NCBI RefSeq assembly: GCF_001050275.1
Contig: NZ_BBYA01000003.1
Location: 1-64,000 of the forward strand
Origin: Leptolinea tardivitalis
GTDB taxonomy: Bacteria > Chloroflexota > Anaerolineae > Anaerolineales > Anaerolineaceae
Direction of reading: 5' to 3'
DNA length: 64,000 nt
In this document: positions 26,936 through 36,362 of the stretch, in pieces
How positions within the stretch are numbered: position 1 is the first letter of the stretch
Layout: each line of letters opens with the position of its first letter
The notes under the pieces: model-generated
Told to the model about the DNA's origin: nothing
What the model saw: the letters and a program-made list of their open reading frames with translations, nothing else
Database searches by the model: none
Program-made: the position numbers and the translations under genes

Positions 26936-27007
26936 ATGGGAGATAAAAGTCCGAAAGATAAAGAAAAACGAAAGAAGAAGAAAGCAGGGAAAACGACCGC
27001 AGCCTGA
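26936..27007 (+). CDS. Very small lysine-rich protein
   Basis: This 23-codon frame begins MGDKSPKDKEKRKKKK and ends in KTTAA. A good ribosome-binding site, GAAGAGG, sits 5 bp before the ATG. An in-frame ATG at 26915 would add seven residues. MxDKSPKDKEKKKK-type starts are, as far as I recall, shared by a widespread group of tiny uncharacterised bacterial proteins, which supports real coding. A hairpin terminator follows 29 bp downstream. Strong positive charge suggests contact with nucleic acid or ribosome, but no function is known. Confidence 0.6.
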   Translation: MGDKSPKDKEKRKKKKAGKTTAA

Positions 27008-27036
27008 TCTGTTTTCTCACAGCAACACAAATTAAA

Positions 27037-27067
27037 CCGACACCCGGAAGGAAATCCCGGGTGTCGG
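27037..27067. terminator. Bidirectional hairpin terminator
   Basis: An 11-bp perfect stem (CCGACACCCGG and complement) with a 9-nt loop lies between the small lysine-rich gene and the convergent WD40 gene. A/T-rich flanks on both sides allow it to serve both strands. Confidence 0.7.
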
Positions 27068-27088
27068 TTATTTAATTCAAAATAGAGG

Positions 27089-29320
27089 TCAATTCTTGGG
27101 TTTCATTCCCCAGACTCGGATGGTGCCGTCGTAGCTGGAGGAATAGAGTACCTTTCCATCCGGTGAAAAAACCAGACCGGTGATTTCATCCACGTGGCCC
27201 TGGAGCAGCAGTCCTTTTTCGCCGGTCGAAATATCCACATACTGGATATCCCCGTTGTCATGTCCAAGAACCAGAGAATTACCATCCGGAGAAAACACCA
27301 TGACGGTGATTTCAGGAGAATAGACATTGATGTACCAGGGTTTAATTTCAATTTTCTTTATCTCTGATATATCTGATGGATTTGTGATATCGTCTACTCT
27401 TAAAAGATATTGACTGATATCGAGAGAGGCTATTCGTGTGCCATCGGGTGAAAGAGCGATCATGTCACTATCATCGACAATGGTGCCAGTATTTTTTCCT
27501 GTATCAATTGACCAGAATTCAATCCAGGTGGAACCATTTGATTTTATCGAACAGGCAGCCAGACCGGTATTACTGATGGATAATGAACTGCACGGAAAAC
27601 CTGATTGATCGTTTAAAACCATGTTCTTAAAATTGATTGAAGAACCGGCTGCGCCATTTGCAGATAGATCTTCAACATTGGCCGCCAGGATATTTAGCTG
27701 TTCAGTTTCACCAAAAGCCAAACCCACCTTTCTTGTATCAGGTGAGGAGGCTTCAATGGCATGGGATCCGGTAAACGGGAGAATGGACAAAGCCACCTGT
27801 TTGCCATTATCCGGCCGGATCCAACTGAGATAGGAATTGTTTCCGGAAATCAATAGAGAGGACGAAACATTCCGGGCACTTTCAGAAAAAAACGGACTGC
27901 GGGTATCTGCCAGTATGAGGTTGTTTGGATAATTATAGGTATCTTTAATGAGGATCGACCCAACAGGATTGGGATCAACAAAAAAAGCGGAATTTTCTGT
28001 CTGGTTCAGGATGGAATACTTGTTGATCGACGGTTCGCCGATATTATCAGTATGTTGAAAAGATAGAAAAGTACTTCCATCCGGTGAGAAATAGGCTTTT
28101 TTGGCGACACTGGAAGCGCGGGGAATGTTATGGACCATCTTCCATGTGGATGTGTCCCACCAGCTTATACCTGAAAAGGATGTTGTAACCAGCCATCGGC
28201 TGTCTGGACTGAATTGAATGGAAAAATAAACGTAGTAATTTTCATAGGGAAGGCAGGGAAGACTGCTGCGCGTTTTCAGAACCAACGGGCAAACCTGCCA
28301 ATTATTGGTAATCACTGCGGCAAAATTATTATCCGGGCTTATTTCCACCTGGCGGTAGAGCGGTCTCTTGTTAACCGGAGGGTTCAATTCAATCTGAGCC
28401 GGGATGGTGAATTTCGACTTTCCCGTCTTAATGTCTATGAATTCAATTTTGTTCAATTCATTTAAGGCAATGATGGAATGGTCTTTTGAAACGGTATATC
28501 CATTGAGGTCATCATAGGTGGAATTAAAGGTGTTTTCTTTACTTGTTGTATCGTATTGCATCAACTGATCCCTCGAAATGATGGATACAGTTGAACCGTC
28601 TCCTGAAAATACAAGGCTGACGGTTGGATCTCCTGAGGGTGGATTGATATTGCCGGCTGGATTTCCATCTGGCAGGGAAAAGTATTGAATGGTGTAAGAA
28701 TCTATTAAAATGCAGGCCAGGTATTTGCCATCAGGCGTAAAGGCAAAATGGGGTTTGCCGTAATCATAGTCATTGGGGGGAGTATTGAAGTCATTCAAGG
28801 AAAACAGATACTTTTTTGTGGAAAGGTCATACACGTTTCCGCCCCGGTCAGAGGGCGCGGCAGCCAGATAACGGCCATCGGGAGAAATATCCAGGTACTT
28901 TCCGGCAAGGTTTTTGTCATTAAAATACGCCGCTTCCTGCATGGTTGCCAGATCGTACAGGTAAACGCCGGAGGTCATTCCCAGAACGATATACCGGTTA
29001 TCCGGAGTAATTTGCATCTGATAAATCGTCCCCTTACCCCAGCGTGCCAGTTCTACGGGATATCCCCTGGTTGTATCCCCGATTTTTAGGGAGGTTTCCG
29101 GAATAGGTGTACCGATACCGACTGGAAGGGATAACGTTGGTGTGGGTGTAGGAGCCGGTGTTTCCGTAGAGACCGGCGGGGTTGCCTGAATGGGAGTATT
29201 CGTAAACCCTGTAACGGGCGCAGGAGTTGGCTGTTGGGGGCTGCCAGTGCAGGAGGCAATCAGGACGGGAAGTAGCAAAAGATGAAAAAAAAGTGGAAAT
29301 CTTCTATGTTTCGGCGCCAT
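27089..29320 (-). CDS. WD40-type beta-propeller lipoprotein
   Basis: This protein of about 743 residues has a signal peptide with lipobox (LLPVLIASC) and a Pro/Thr-rich linker. It continues with many propeller repeats carrying FSPDGK/SPDGRYLA-type turns, ending in GLVFSPDGKVLYSSSYDGTIRVWG, a textbook WD40 repeat. It is probably surface-anchored and acts in binding. Two further in-frame ATGs lie upstream (29335, 29350). The start at 29320 gives the best signal peptide. A TATAAT on the minus strand (29339-29334) would leave only a very short leader. Confidence 0.82.
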   Translation of the reverse strand: MAPKHRRFPLFFHLLLLPVLIASCTGSPQQPTPAPVTGFTNTPIQATPPVSTETPAPTPTPTLSLPVGIGTPIPETSLKIGDTTRGYPVELARWGKGTIYQMQITPDNRYIVLGMTSGVYLYDLATMQEAAYFNDKNLAGKYLDISPDGRYLAAAPSDRGGNVYDLSTKKYLFSLNDFNTPPNDYDYGKPHFAFTPDGKYLACILIDSYTIQYFSLPDGNPAGNINPPSGDPTVSLVFSGDGSTVSIISRDQLMQYDTTSKENTFNSTYDDLNGYTVSKDHSIIALNELNKIEFIDIKTGKSKFTIPAQIELNPPVNKRPLYRQVEISPDNNFAAVITNNWQVCPLVLKTRSSLPCLPYENYYVYFSIQFSPDSRWLVTTSFSGISWWDTSTWKMVHNIPRASSVAKKAYFSPDGSTFLSFQHTDNIGEPSINKYSILNQTENSAFFVDPNPVGSILIKDTYNYPNNLILADTRSPFFSESARNVSSSLLISGNNSYLSWIRPDNGKQVALSILPFTGSHAIEASSPDTRKVGLAFGETEQLNILAANVEDLSANGAAGSSINFKNMVLNDQSGFPCSSLSISNTGLAACSIKSNGSTWIEFWSIDTGKNTGTIVDDSDMIALSPDGTRIASLDISQYLLRVDDITNPSDISEIKKIEIKPWYINVYSPEITVMVFSPDGNSLVLGHDNGDIQYVDISTGEKGLLLQGHVDEITGLVFSPDGKVLYSSSYDGTIRVWGMKPKN

Positions 29321-29430
29321 TTTTCCAGGGGTCATTATAGGTAATCCCATTTTTATGTAGTATGGATGGATTGAATTTTACATGAAAGAGGAAAAAGGAT
29401 TGCAAATCCCCCTCATGGCTGATCGTGAAA

Positions 29431-29466
29431 ATGGGGAAGGTGTATTGTGTTGTGCACCTTCCCCAT
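29431..29466 (-). terminator. Terminator of pepF
   Basis: A 12-bp perfect stem (ATGGGGAAGGTG and complement, 12-nt loop) begins 8 bp after the pepF stop on the minus strand and is followed there by a short T-run. Confidence 0.7.
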
Positions 29467-29474
29467 CAAAAGAA

Positions 29475-31253
29475 CTAGGCGGGAAGTTTTTCCAGTTCAG
29501 AAACCAGCCCATCGATCACGTCGAAGCCACCCTGCCAGAAGGATGCCTGGCGCATGTCAATACCGGCTGTCTTGAGGATCTGGTCTGGTGATTGCGAACC
29601 GCCAGTCTCAAGGATTTTCAAGTAACGCGGTTTGAAGGCTTCCCCTTCTTTTCTATATTGCTGATAGAATGATAATACCAGCAGCTGCCCGAAACTGTAG
29701 GCATACACATAGAAGGGCACGTTGTAGATATGCGGAATGGATACCCATTCATATTTGAATTCATCGCTGACTTCCACAGAATCACCGAATTGCGTTTTCA
29801 GATTGGCCAGGTATCCGGTGCAGAGTTCATCCACTGACGCACCGGCAGAGATCATTTCATGGGCTTCTTTTTCGAAAATGGCAAAGTAAGCCTGACGCAG
29901 AATGGTGGCGTAGGCATCATCCACCTGCCGGAAAAGCAGATCGCGGCGTACAGATTCATTGGTTTCATTTTTCAACAGGTGGTCAACCAGCAGCATTTCA
30001 CCAAAAGTACTGGCGGTTTCAGCCAGCGGCAGGCAGGCATGGAAGGTCAAAATACTGTGTTTGGATGCCAGCATCGAATGGACGGCATGGCCCAGTTCGT
30101 GGGCCAGGGTTGCCACATCTTCTGCTTTGCCCTGGAAACTTTGCAGCACCCAGGGAGTCAACTTTGGAAGTGCCGTCAGGCAGAAGGCGCCTCCCTGTTT
30201 TCCCCGGCGAACTTCGCTATCCAGATGATCTTCCGCCAGAACACGCTCCGCCAGTTCGGCGATTTTCGGGTTAAAGGCGCTGTACGCATCCATCACCAGA
30301 TGGACGGCCTGATCAAAGGAGTATTTTTTATCAGATTTAGCCACAGGGGCATACACGTCATACCGGCGCAATTTCTGGATGCCAAGCCAGCGGGCTTTCA
30401 ATTTGAAATACCGTTGGAAAATAACGGCGTTTTTCTCAGCGGCTGCCAGCAGGGTTTCCACCGCTTCATCCGGTATATCATTGGCCAGATTCCGGACGGC
30501 AATCGGACTGACGAATTTCCGCAGGCCAAGCTGCTCATTGTGCCAATCACGCACAAGATTCTGGTAGATGAGACCCAGGATCGGGGCATCTTGCCCGTAC
30601 ACCCGGTATAGTTCCTGGTAAGCCTGCCGGCGGATGTCGGGATCGGCTTCGCGCATATAGACGGCAAGTTCTCCGCGTGTCATGGTTTTGGTTTCACCAT
30701 TCACCGTCAGATCAAAGGTATAACGGTTGGTGATGGTGTCGTAGAGAGTATTTAATGCATTTGAACCGGTTACATCTTTAAGGTTAATTATCTTTTCTTC
30801 TGGTTCGGTGAGGGTATATTTCTTGAAATGACGCATCTCTTCAAGCCAGTACCGGTTATCACCAGCACAAGCCATCAGTTTCTCGGCATGGGTGTCATCC
30901 AGATCTTTCCACCACAGACTGAAGAACATGGTACGGTTGGTCAGTTCCGCCATAAATTGCTGAATGCGTGCCAGTAAAGCCAGGGCATTCTGATCCTGTG
31001 TATCGGCGGCAAATAAGAGGTTGGCATAACTGAAGAGTACGTTGGCTTTATTGGTCATTTCTTCCTGCTGTGCCACCAGATTCAAGAAGGCTTCATCTGA
31101 AATGGAGGCTTTCAGGAGTGGACGGGTAGTTTCGAAATCTGCCGCCATTTTTTCCAGTGATGCAAACAGCTCATCCAACTCTTCTTTAGAACCAGTCGGA
31201 AGCAGATCATTTAAAGACCAGGCTTTTTGTGTATACGTTTGGGTTTTACTCAT
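29475..31253 (-). CDS. pepF: Oligoendopeptidase F
   Basis: PepF is a cytoplasmic M3 zinc peptidase that cleaves short peptides. The 592-residue protein has the zinc motif HELGHAVHS (LAHELGHAVHSML), with the third ligand Glu in the downstream AETASTFGEML segment. The N-terminal helical domain (WSLNDLLPTGSKEELDEL) is typical. The start ATG at 31253 overlaps the stop of the methyltransferase gene by 8 nt (ATGAGTAA), which implies translational coupling. The longer in-frame start at 31355 lies inside that gene and was rejected. Confidence 0.93.
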   Translation of the reverse strand: MSKTQTYTQKAWSLNDLLPTGSKEELDELFASLEKMAADFETTRPLLKASISDEAFLNLVAQQEEMTNKANVLFSYANLLFAADTQDQNALALLARIQQFMAELTNRTMFFSLWWKDLDDTHAEKLMACAGDNRYWLEEMRHFKKYTLTEPEEKIINLKDVTGSNALNTLYDTITNRYTFDLTVNGETKTMTRGELAVYMREADPDIRRQAYQELYRVYGQDAPILGLIYQNLVRDWHNEQLGLRKFVSPIAVRNLANDIPDEAVETLLAAAEKNAVIFQRYFKLKARWLGIQKLRRYDVYAPVAKSDKKYSFDQAVHLVMDAYSAFNPKIAELAERVLAEDHLDSEVRRGKQGGAFCLTALPKLTPWVLQSFQGKAEDVATLAHELGHAVHSMLASKHSILTFHACLPLAETASTFGEMLLVDHLLKNETNESVRRDLLFRQVDDAYATILRQAYFAIFEKEAHEMISAGASVDELCTGYLANLKTQFGDSVEVSDEFKYEWVSIPHIYNVPFYVYAYSFGQLLVLSFYQQYRKEGEAFKPRYLKILETGGSQSPDQILKTAGIDMRQASFWQGGFDVIDGLVSELEKLPA

Positions 31254-32346
31254 CAGATTCAGTCTCCTGAGAGGATAAGATTTGCTGACGCAGTTTATCA
31301 ATAGGATGGCGCTGATGGTCACTGGCATCGTAATAATACCAATCTGTCCATCCATTGGCCTGCCGGTCTTGAAGTTGACTGGCTACTTTGTGAATGGATC
31401 CGATCAGTCCATCTACAGCCAGTTTACCCTGAGGGGTAATGACTGCCTGTATGGCTGAATCAGGTCCAAGATAGAGAATATCACCGGGATGCAGGTATCC
31501 ATATTCTAGCAGGGTGCCAAAGGGCAGACGAATTCTCTGTCGAAGGTCTGGTTTCTCAGAACTGGATATCCCATCCGAATCCGGGTGAACACAACTTAAC
31601 CGTTTACGGGCTGCCTCAATGTAGACCGGTTCTTTTTCGATGCCGATCCAATGCCGGCCAAGCCGGATGGCGGCTTCACCGGTTGTGCCGGTGCCGAAAA
31701 ACGGGTCGAGTACCACGTCACCGGGACGGGTGCTGGCGGCCAGAATGCGGTAAAGAAGGGCAGCGGGTTTCTGGGTAGGATGAAGTTTTACGCCATTAGA
31801 CCGCAATCGTTCCCGGCCGACGCACAGGGGAAGATACCAATCACTGCGCATCTGCAGGTCATCGTTTATGGAGCGCATGGTCTGGTGGTTGAAGGTGTAA
31901 CGTGCTCCGCGTTCTTTTTGTGCCCACAAAAGGGTTTCATGCGCGTTGGTGAACCGCACTCCCCTGAAATTTGGCATGGGGTTTGACTTGATCCATACCA
32001 CATCATTCAGAATCCAGAAATCCAGGTCTTGCAGGATGGCGCCGACCCGGTAAATATTATGGTAACTGCCAATCACCCACAGGGTTCCCTCTGGTTTTAA
32101 GACGCGCCGACAGGCAGACAGCCAGGCGCGGGTGAAAGCGTCATATTCGCTGAAGCTGGTGAATCGATCCCAATGTGCATTTACGGCATCAACCAGCGAG
32201 TTATCCGGTCGGCGGAGTTCGTTCTGCAGTTGCAGGTTATACGGTGGATCAGCAAAAATCAGGTCAACCGATTCTGCCGGCAGACTGGCCAGAAGTTCGA
32301 TGCAATCGCCTTCCAAAATCTGGTCAAGTGGCAGGTCGGCAGGCAT
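31246..32346 (-). CDS. CcrM-like adenine-N6 DNA methyltransferase with RAMA domain (orphan)
   Basis: This 366-residue enzyme is a beta-class methyltransferase: catalytic DPPYNLQL near residue 33 comes first and the SAM motif DPFFGTGTTGEAA near residue 210 second. The spacing and the YNLQL context resemble CcrM/HinfI enzymes, which methylate GANTC. The C-terminal part (about residues 275-350) with GSIHKVAS and ANGWTDWYYY matches a RAMA domain. No restriction gene is adjacent, so it is probably a solitary, regulatory or housekeeping methyltransferase. Specificity is inferred from family only. Confidence 0.82.
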   Translation of the reverse strand: MPADLPLDQILEGDCIELLASLPAESVDLIFADPPYNLQLQNELRRPDNSLVDAVNAHWDRFTSFSEYDAFTRAWLSACRRVLKPEGTLWVIGSYHNIYRVGAILQDLDFWILNDVVWIKSNPMPNFRGVRFTNAHETLLWAQKERGARYTFNHQTMRSINDDLQMRSDWYLPLCVGRERLRSNGVKLHPTQKPAALLYRILAASTRPGDVVLDPFFGTGTTGEAAIRLGRHWIGIEKEPVYIEAARKRLSCVHPDSDGISSSEKPDLRQRIRLPFGTLLEYGYLHPGDILYLGPDSAIQAVITPQGKLAVDGLIGSIHKVASQLQDRQANGWTDWYYYDASDHQRHPIDKLRQQILSSQETESDE

Positions 32347-32355
32347 GCAGGTGGG

Positions 32356-33135
32356 TTAACCTTCCTGAATCAAATTTTTCACCTGGGGATACAGGTGTTT
32401 GTTGGTGGCAATGATACTGATGGGTTTGGTCAGGTAATCGGTGGCGCCGTCAAATTTGGTGACCACACCCCCGGCTTCCAACACGGTGAGAATTCCGGCG
32501 GCAATATCGTACGGCCGCAACTGGATTTCAAAATAGATGTCCATTCGGCCAGCCGCCACATAACACAGATCCAAAGCGGCAGAACCCAGCCGTCGGCAGG
32601 CCTGAGCATTCAGGCTGAATCGTTTGTACAGCTCCAACCCGCGCTGCATCTCAGGTGACTTCTGGTCGTAAGGAAAGCCGGTTACACTGAGGCTGCGGAT
32701 CAGTTCTGTGGATCCGGCTACTTTCATTGGCCGGTCATTCAGCCAGGCGCCCTTCCCCTTTTCTGCGCTGAACAATTCATCACGGAGTGGATCGTACACG
32801 GCAGCCAGTTTTATATCATCGTTTTCAGCATACGCAATGGATACACAAAAGATCGGAATACCGTGAGAGAAATTGACGGTACCATCAAGCGGATCGATAT
32901 ACCAGCACGAGCCGTTGGTTCCTTTATGTAGACCGGACTCTTCTGCCACAATGGCATGGTCAGGATAATGGGATTGGATCGTGGAAACGAGATATTCCTC
33001 AGAGAGTTTATCAACCTCGGTTACCGGGTCCGTGAGACCTTTCATTTCGATTTGATGGACTTTTCCGTATCCGGCGCGCAGGATTTCGCCGGATTTCAAG
33101 GCCATGGTTTTCAGTTCTTCAATGGTTGGAGACAT
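32356..33135 (-). CDS. suhB: Inositol monophosphatase family protein
   Basis: This 259-residue Mg-dependent phosphatase has the conserved metal sites VAEESG, WYIDPLDGTVNF and, near the C-terminus, RPYDIAAG. It removes phosphate from inositol-1-phosphate or related sugar or nucleotide phosphates (IMPase/SuhB/CysQ group). The ATG at 33135 is favoured; an in-frame GTG at 33144 would add three residues. It lies 9 bp upstream of the CcrM-like gene on the same strand, so co-transcription is likely. The exact substrate is not resolved. Confidence 0.9.
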   Translation of the reverse strand: MSPTIEELKTMALKSGEILRAGYGKVHQIEMKGLTDPVTEVDKLSEEYLVSTIQSHYPDHAIVAEESGLHKGTNGSCWYIDPLDGTVNFSHGIPIFCVSIAYAENDDIKLAAVYDPLRDELFSAEKGKGAWLNDRPMKVAGSTELIRSLSVTGFPYDQKSPEMQRGLELYKRFSLNAQACRRLGSAALDLCYVAAGRMDIYFEIQLRPYDIAAGILTVLEAGGVVTKFDGATDYLTKPISIIATNKHLYPQVKNLIQEG

Positions 33136-33345
33136 ATCACACAATTACTTTCTATCAATAATAATTTTGTTTCAGGTTGTTCTGTTGATTGTAGTCGCCC
33201 TGAAGGGATGCCGCAAGGCATCGAAAAAGTATCGGTCTGTCAGTTGGTGTGTAATGATCTTTCTGAATCCATAAAAGGAACAGAATGTGATCAAGGAATC
33301 GAAAGTGGCAGAATGATTATTAGATTTTATTGCATCTAAAAAAGA

Positions 33346-34461
33346 TCAAAAACTCAACCTTCTCGGGTATCCCATTCCCCCCAGGTTGACAGTTTTCGGA
33401 TCATCTGTCCATATACCGGGCTGCTTTTTTCCGCATTTCGGGCAGGTTCCCTGGGCAGTAATCGTATATTCACCAATTGTATATCCCCGGCGTTGGATCA
33501 ACCGGGTGCTGCAAAACGGACAAAAGGTATCTTCCAGCGATTTGACCCGCCCCGGGAGATTTCCGGCATATACATAATGCAGGCCGGCTTCCTGCCCGAT
33601 TTCGGCTGCACGAGTGAGCGCATCCACCGATGTCGGCTCGCGGTCCAACATCCGGTAATCCGGGTGGAAAGCTGTGACATGCCAGGGTATATCGGCAGAG
33701 ACAGAAGTAAGAAAGCGGGCGGCTTCCCACAATTCTTCATTTGAGTCGTTGTATCCGGGAATCACCAGTGTGACGACCTCCACCCAGAAACCCATGTCAT
33801 GTGCTTTCTGTATGGTGTCTAAAATATTCTGAAGTTTCCCGCCCAGCTCTCGGTAGTTCTTTTCTTGCATTGATTTCAAGTCTATCTTATACGCAGACAG
33901 GTACGGTTTTAATAATTCAAGCGATTGAATAGTGGCATTGCCGTTAGAAATGAACACGCACTTCAACCCAGCCTTGACAGCCAGCTTGAAAACATCGACA
34001 GCCCATTCGGTTGTGATCAGCGGTTCATTATAGGAAGAGGCAATGATCTGTGCTCCGTTGCGAACGGCATAAGCTACCAGTTCTTCAGGATTTACCTGTT
34101 CGATGGTATTAACTGACCGGGTAGCCCGGTCATCTCGAAGCACCTGGCTTGAAAGCCAGTTCTGGCAAAAACTGCAATGGAAATCACATCCCAGCATACC
34201 GAATGTCAGGGCATGGCTTCCCGGCAGTACATGGTTGAACGGTTTCTTTTCAATCGGGTCAATCTGAGCCCCGGCGACATATCCCCAGGGAGCCATGAGG
34301 GTTCCGTCCTGGTTGAAGCGAACCTGGCAGATTCCACGCTGCCCCGGCCGGATATGACAGTGGTTGGCACAGGCCAGGCAATAGACACTTCCCCCGTCTC
34401 CTGGTTCAACCAGAACGGCGGGTTTTGTCAGTCTATCGAGAGTCTCTACAAAAGCAGTCAT
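33346..34461 (-). CDS. amrS: AmmeMemoRadiSam-type radical SAM enzyme (AmrS/PflA-like)
   Basis: This 371-residue radical SAM protein has the cluster motif CxxxCxxC in GCDFHCSFCQNW, an N-terminal cysteine-rich segment (CLACANHCHIRPGQRGIC) and a C-terminal zinc-ribbon-like pair (FCPFCSTRL and GTCPKCGKKQPG). This architecture is that of the AmrS family, often found with AmrA/AmrB; those partners are not in the window. The reaction is not established. Tandem ATGs occur at 34464 and 34461. TATAAT lies only 4 bp before the first, suggesting a leaderless mRNA. Confidence 0.85.
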   Translation of the reverse strand: MTAFVETLDRLTKPAVLVEPGDGGSVYCLACANHCHIRPGQRGICQVRFNQDGTLMAPWGYVAGAQIDPIEKKPFNHVLPGSHALTFGMLGCDFHCSFCQNWLSSQVLRDDRATRSVNTIEQVNPEELVAYAVRNGAQIIASSYNEPLITTEWAVDVFKLAVKAGLKCVFISNGNATIQSLELLKPYLSAYKIDLKSMQEKNYRELGGKLQNILDTIQKAHDMGFWVEVVTLVIPGYNDSNEELWEAARFLTSVSADIPWHVTAFHPDYRMLDREPTSVDALTRAAEIGQEAGLHYVYAGNLPGRVKSLEDTFCPFCSTRLIQRRGYTIGEYTITAQGTCPKCGKKQPGIWTDDPKTVNLGGMGYPRRLSF

Positions 34462-34503
34462 CATATTTATTATAGCTATCAGAATTGTCAACAACATATT
34501 CGC

Positions 34504-34532
34504 TTGACGAATGCCGATAATAAACTTAAAGT
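34504..34532 (+). promoter_or_regulatory. Promoter candidate of the subtilase gene
   Basis: TTGACG (34504-34509) and TAAAGT (34527-34532) are 17 bp apart. The -10 element ends 9 bp before the ATG, so the transcript would have almost no leader. Confidence 0.45.
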
Positions 34533-34541
34533 AAATACATT

Positions 34542-36299
34542 ATGAGAAATCATTTGATCTGGCAGACGTTAATAGCGGCCGGCGTGGCCTTCGGATTGGT
34601 CGTTGCACCATTTAATTCCACGCTGGTTGCACAAAGTGCGCGTCTGCTGGATGACACACCATCTGCGCCGGCAGAGGAATCGCCGCCGCCAGAACCGGTT
34701 ACAGATACTACTGTAAAAGAAACCGGGGAAGCAGTTTCGGTTGAACCGGTCAATCCACCTGCGACATATCCTTCTGTTGAAACCCCGCTGGTTGAATCGA
34801 ATGATGGGACTGCGGTAGCCCCCCAGCCGGAATCAACGCCCGAACCCGAGTCACAACCTTCTGAACCGGAAAACACTCCCGAAGAGACTCGGGTTGCAAC
34901 AGATTCAGAAATCGATCCAACGTTATCTATTGAACATGCAGATGATACAGCAGTTCCCCAATCTACGGTGCAACCATCAGACACAGATACAATAACGCCT
35001 TCAACCGAATTGCCGACAGAGCAGGTGTTGGCTTCATCCATTTCCGATGAAACCAAAGCAACAGAAGAAGAGATCACATCCTCTACTCAATGGGAAAGCG
35101 GAAAAGTATTGCTGCAATTGAAAGATGGAACCGGACTTTCAACCCTGACCAATCTGCTGGCCGAATTGGGATTTAAAGTGGGTGAATTGGACAAAACAAC
35201 CGGTGCTTTACTGGTGGATGTCCCCGTCGGCAAGGAAGCGGAATCGGCTGCATTAATCCAATCGCTGGCAGGCATACGTTATGCTGAACCGGTTTACACC
35301 GCCACAGCATTTGACGTCACCCCCAACGATCCAGCCTTCCCATCGCAAACCAACATGTTGACTATTAACGCTCCGGGAGGCTGGCAATATTTCACCGGCT
35401 CTGCGAAAGTCATTGTTGCTATTATAGATACCGGGATTGATTTGACCAATCCGGATTTTGCCGGCCGGATTGTTCAGGGATATGATTTTGTCAACGACGA
35501 TGATACTGCCATGGATGATAACGGTCATGGCACCCATGTGGCCGGAATTGTGGCCGCTACCGGTAATAATTCATACCAGTTGGCCGGTCTGGATTGGGCT
35601 GCGAAGATCATGCCCATCAAGGTGCTAAATAACTCTGGCACCGGATCAGCATTGAATGTATCCAAAGGAATCATTTATGCCGTGGATCACGGCGCGCAAA
35701 TCATCAACCTGAGCCTGGGTTTTGACGGATACTCCGCTGAGGTAGCTTCTGCTGTGGAATATGCCTACCAGCATGGTGTGACCGTTGTGGCGGCCAGTGG
35801 CAACACGAATTCAGCTGTCACCTTCCCGGCAAACCTACCGCATGTGATTGCTGTTGGTGCCGTGGATGATGATGAAAACCGCTGGGTAAAATCTAATTAC
35901 GGTTCAGAATTGGACCTGGTGGCGCCCGGAAAGGATGTGCTTTCCTCCGGTTTGATCGGCCCTGTTTATAAATCCGGGACTTCTATGGCGGCAGCCCATG
36001 TTACCGGACTGGCATCTCTGCTCCGGGGGATTTCTCCACTGAAGTCTGATCAAATAGAAAAGACCATGAAGAGTACGTCAAAAGACCTGGGCACAACCGG
36101 GTGGGACCAGTATTTTGGTTCCGGACTGATCCAGGTAAAGAACGCGCTTAAGTACCTGTTTAACATATTGTTCCCGCCGCATAGGGAAGAACCGGCAGAT
36201 GAGCAGCCGTCGCAGGTGATATATCCTACGTTCACCCCCACCATGACCCCGACAATCACACCCACGTTTGTACCAACCATCATTCTTAATAATGGATAA
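34542..36299 (+). CDS. Secreted S8 (subtilisin-like) serine protease
   Basis: This 585-residue protein has an N-terminal signal/membrane segment and a Pro/Glu/Thr-rich spacer of about 150 residues. A propeptide-like domain (KVLLQLKDGTGLSTL to RYAEPVYTATAF) precedes the S8 catalytic domain. The triad is visible as VAIIDTGIDL (Asp), DNGHGTHVAG (His) and KSGTSMAAAHVTG (Ser). The C-terminus ends in a Thr/Pro tail (TPTMTPTITPTF). It is probably exported and active at the cell surface. It is the second secreted protease in the window, after the metzincin at position 1. Confidence 0.93.
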   Translation: MRNHLIWQTLIAAGVAFGLVVAPFNSTLVAQSARLLDDTPSAPAEESPPPEPVTDTTVKETGEAVSVEPVNPPATYPSVETPLVESNDGTAVAPQPESTPEPESQPSEPENTPEETRVATDSEIDPTLSIEHADDTAVPQSTVQPSDTDTITPSTELPTEQVLASSISDETKATEEEITSSTQWESGKVLLQLKDGTGLSTLTNLLAELGFKVGELDKTTGALLVDVPVGKEAESAALIQSLAGIRYAEPVYTATAFDVTPNDPAFPSQTNMLTINAPGGWQYFTGSAKVIVAIIDTGIDLTNPDFAGRIVQGYDFVNDDDTAMDDNGHGTHVAGIVAATGNNSYQLAGLDWAAKIMPIKVLNNSGTGSALNVSKGIIYAVDHGAQIINLSLGFDGYSAEVASAVEYAYQHGVTVVAASGNTNSAVTFPANLPHVIAVGAVDDDENRWVKSNYGSELDLVAPGKDVLSSGLIGPVYKSGTSMAAAHVTGLASLLRGISPLKSDQIEKTMKSTSKDLGTTGWDQYFGSGLIQVKNALKYLFNILFPPHREEPADEQPSQVIYPTFTPTMTPTITPTFVPTIILNNG

Positions 36300-36305
36300 A
36301 AATAA

Positions 36306-36338
36306 AACGGGACGGTTCATTTGAAGAACCGTCCCGTT
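36306..36338. terminator. Terminator between subtilase and FGGY kinase
   Basis: A perfect 13-bp stem (AACGGGACGGTTC and complement, 7-nt loop) lies between two convergent genes and could serve both. Confidence 0.7.
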
Positions 36339-36362
36339 CACATCATTGAATAAACCTATAAC

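Noticed and set aside
29859-30611. 250-residue open frame opposite pepF
   Set aside because: It lies wholly inside the well-supported pepF gene on the other strand and shows no recognisable domain.
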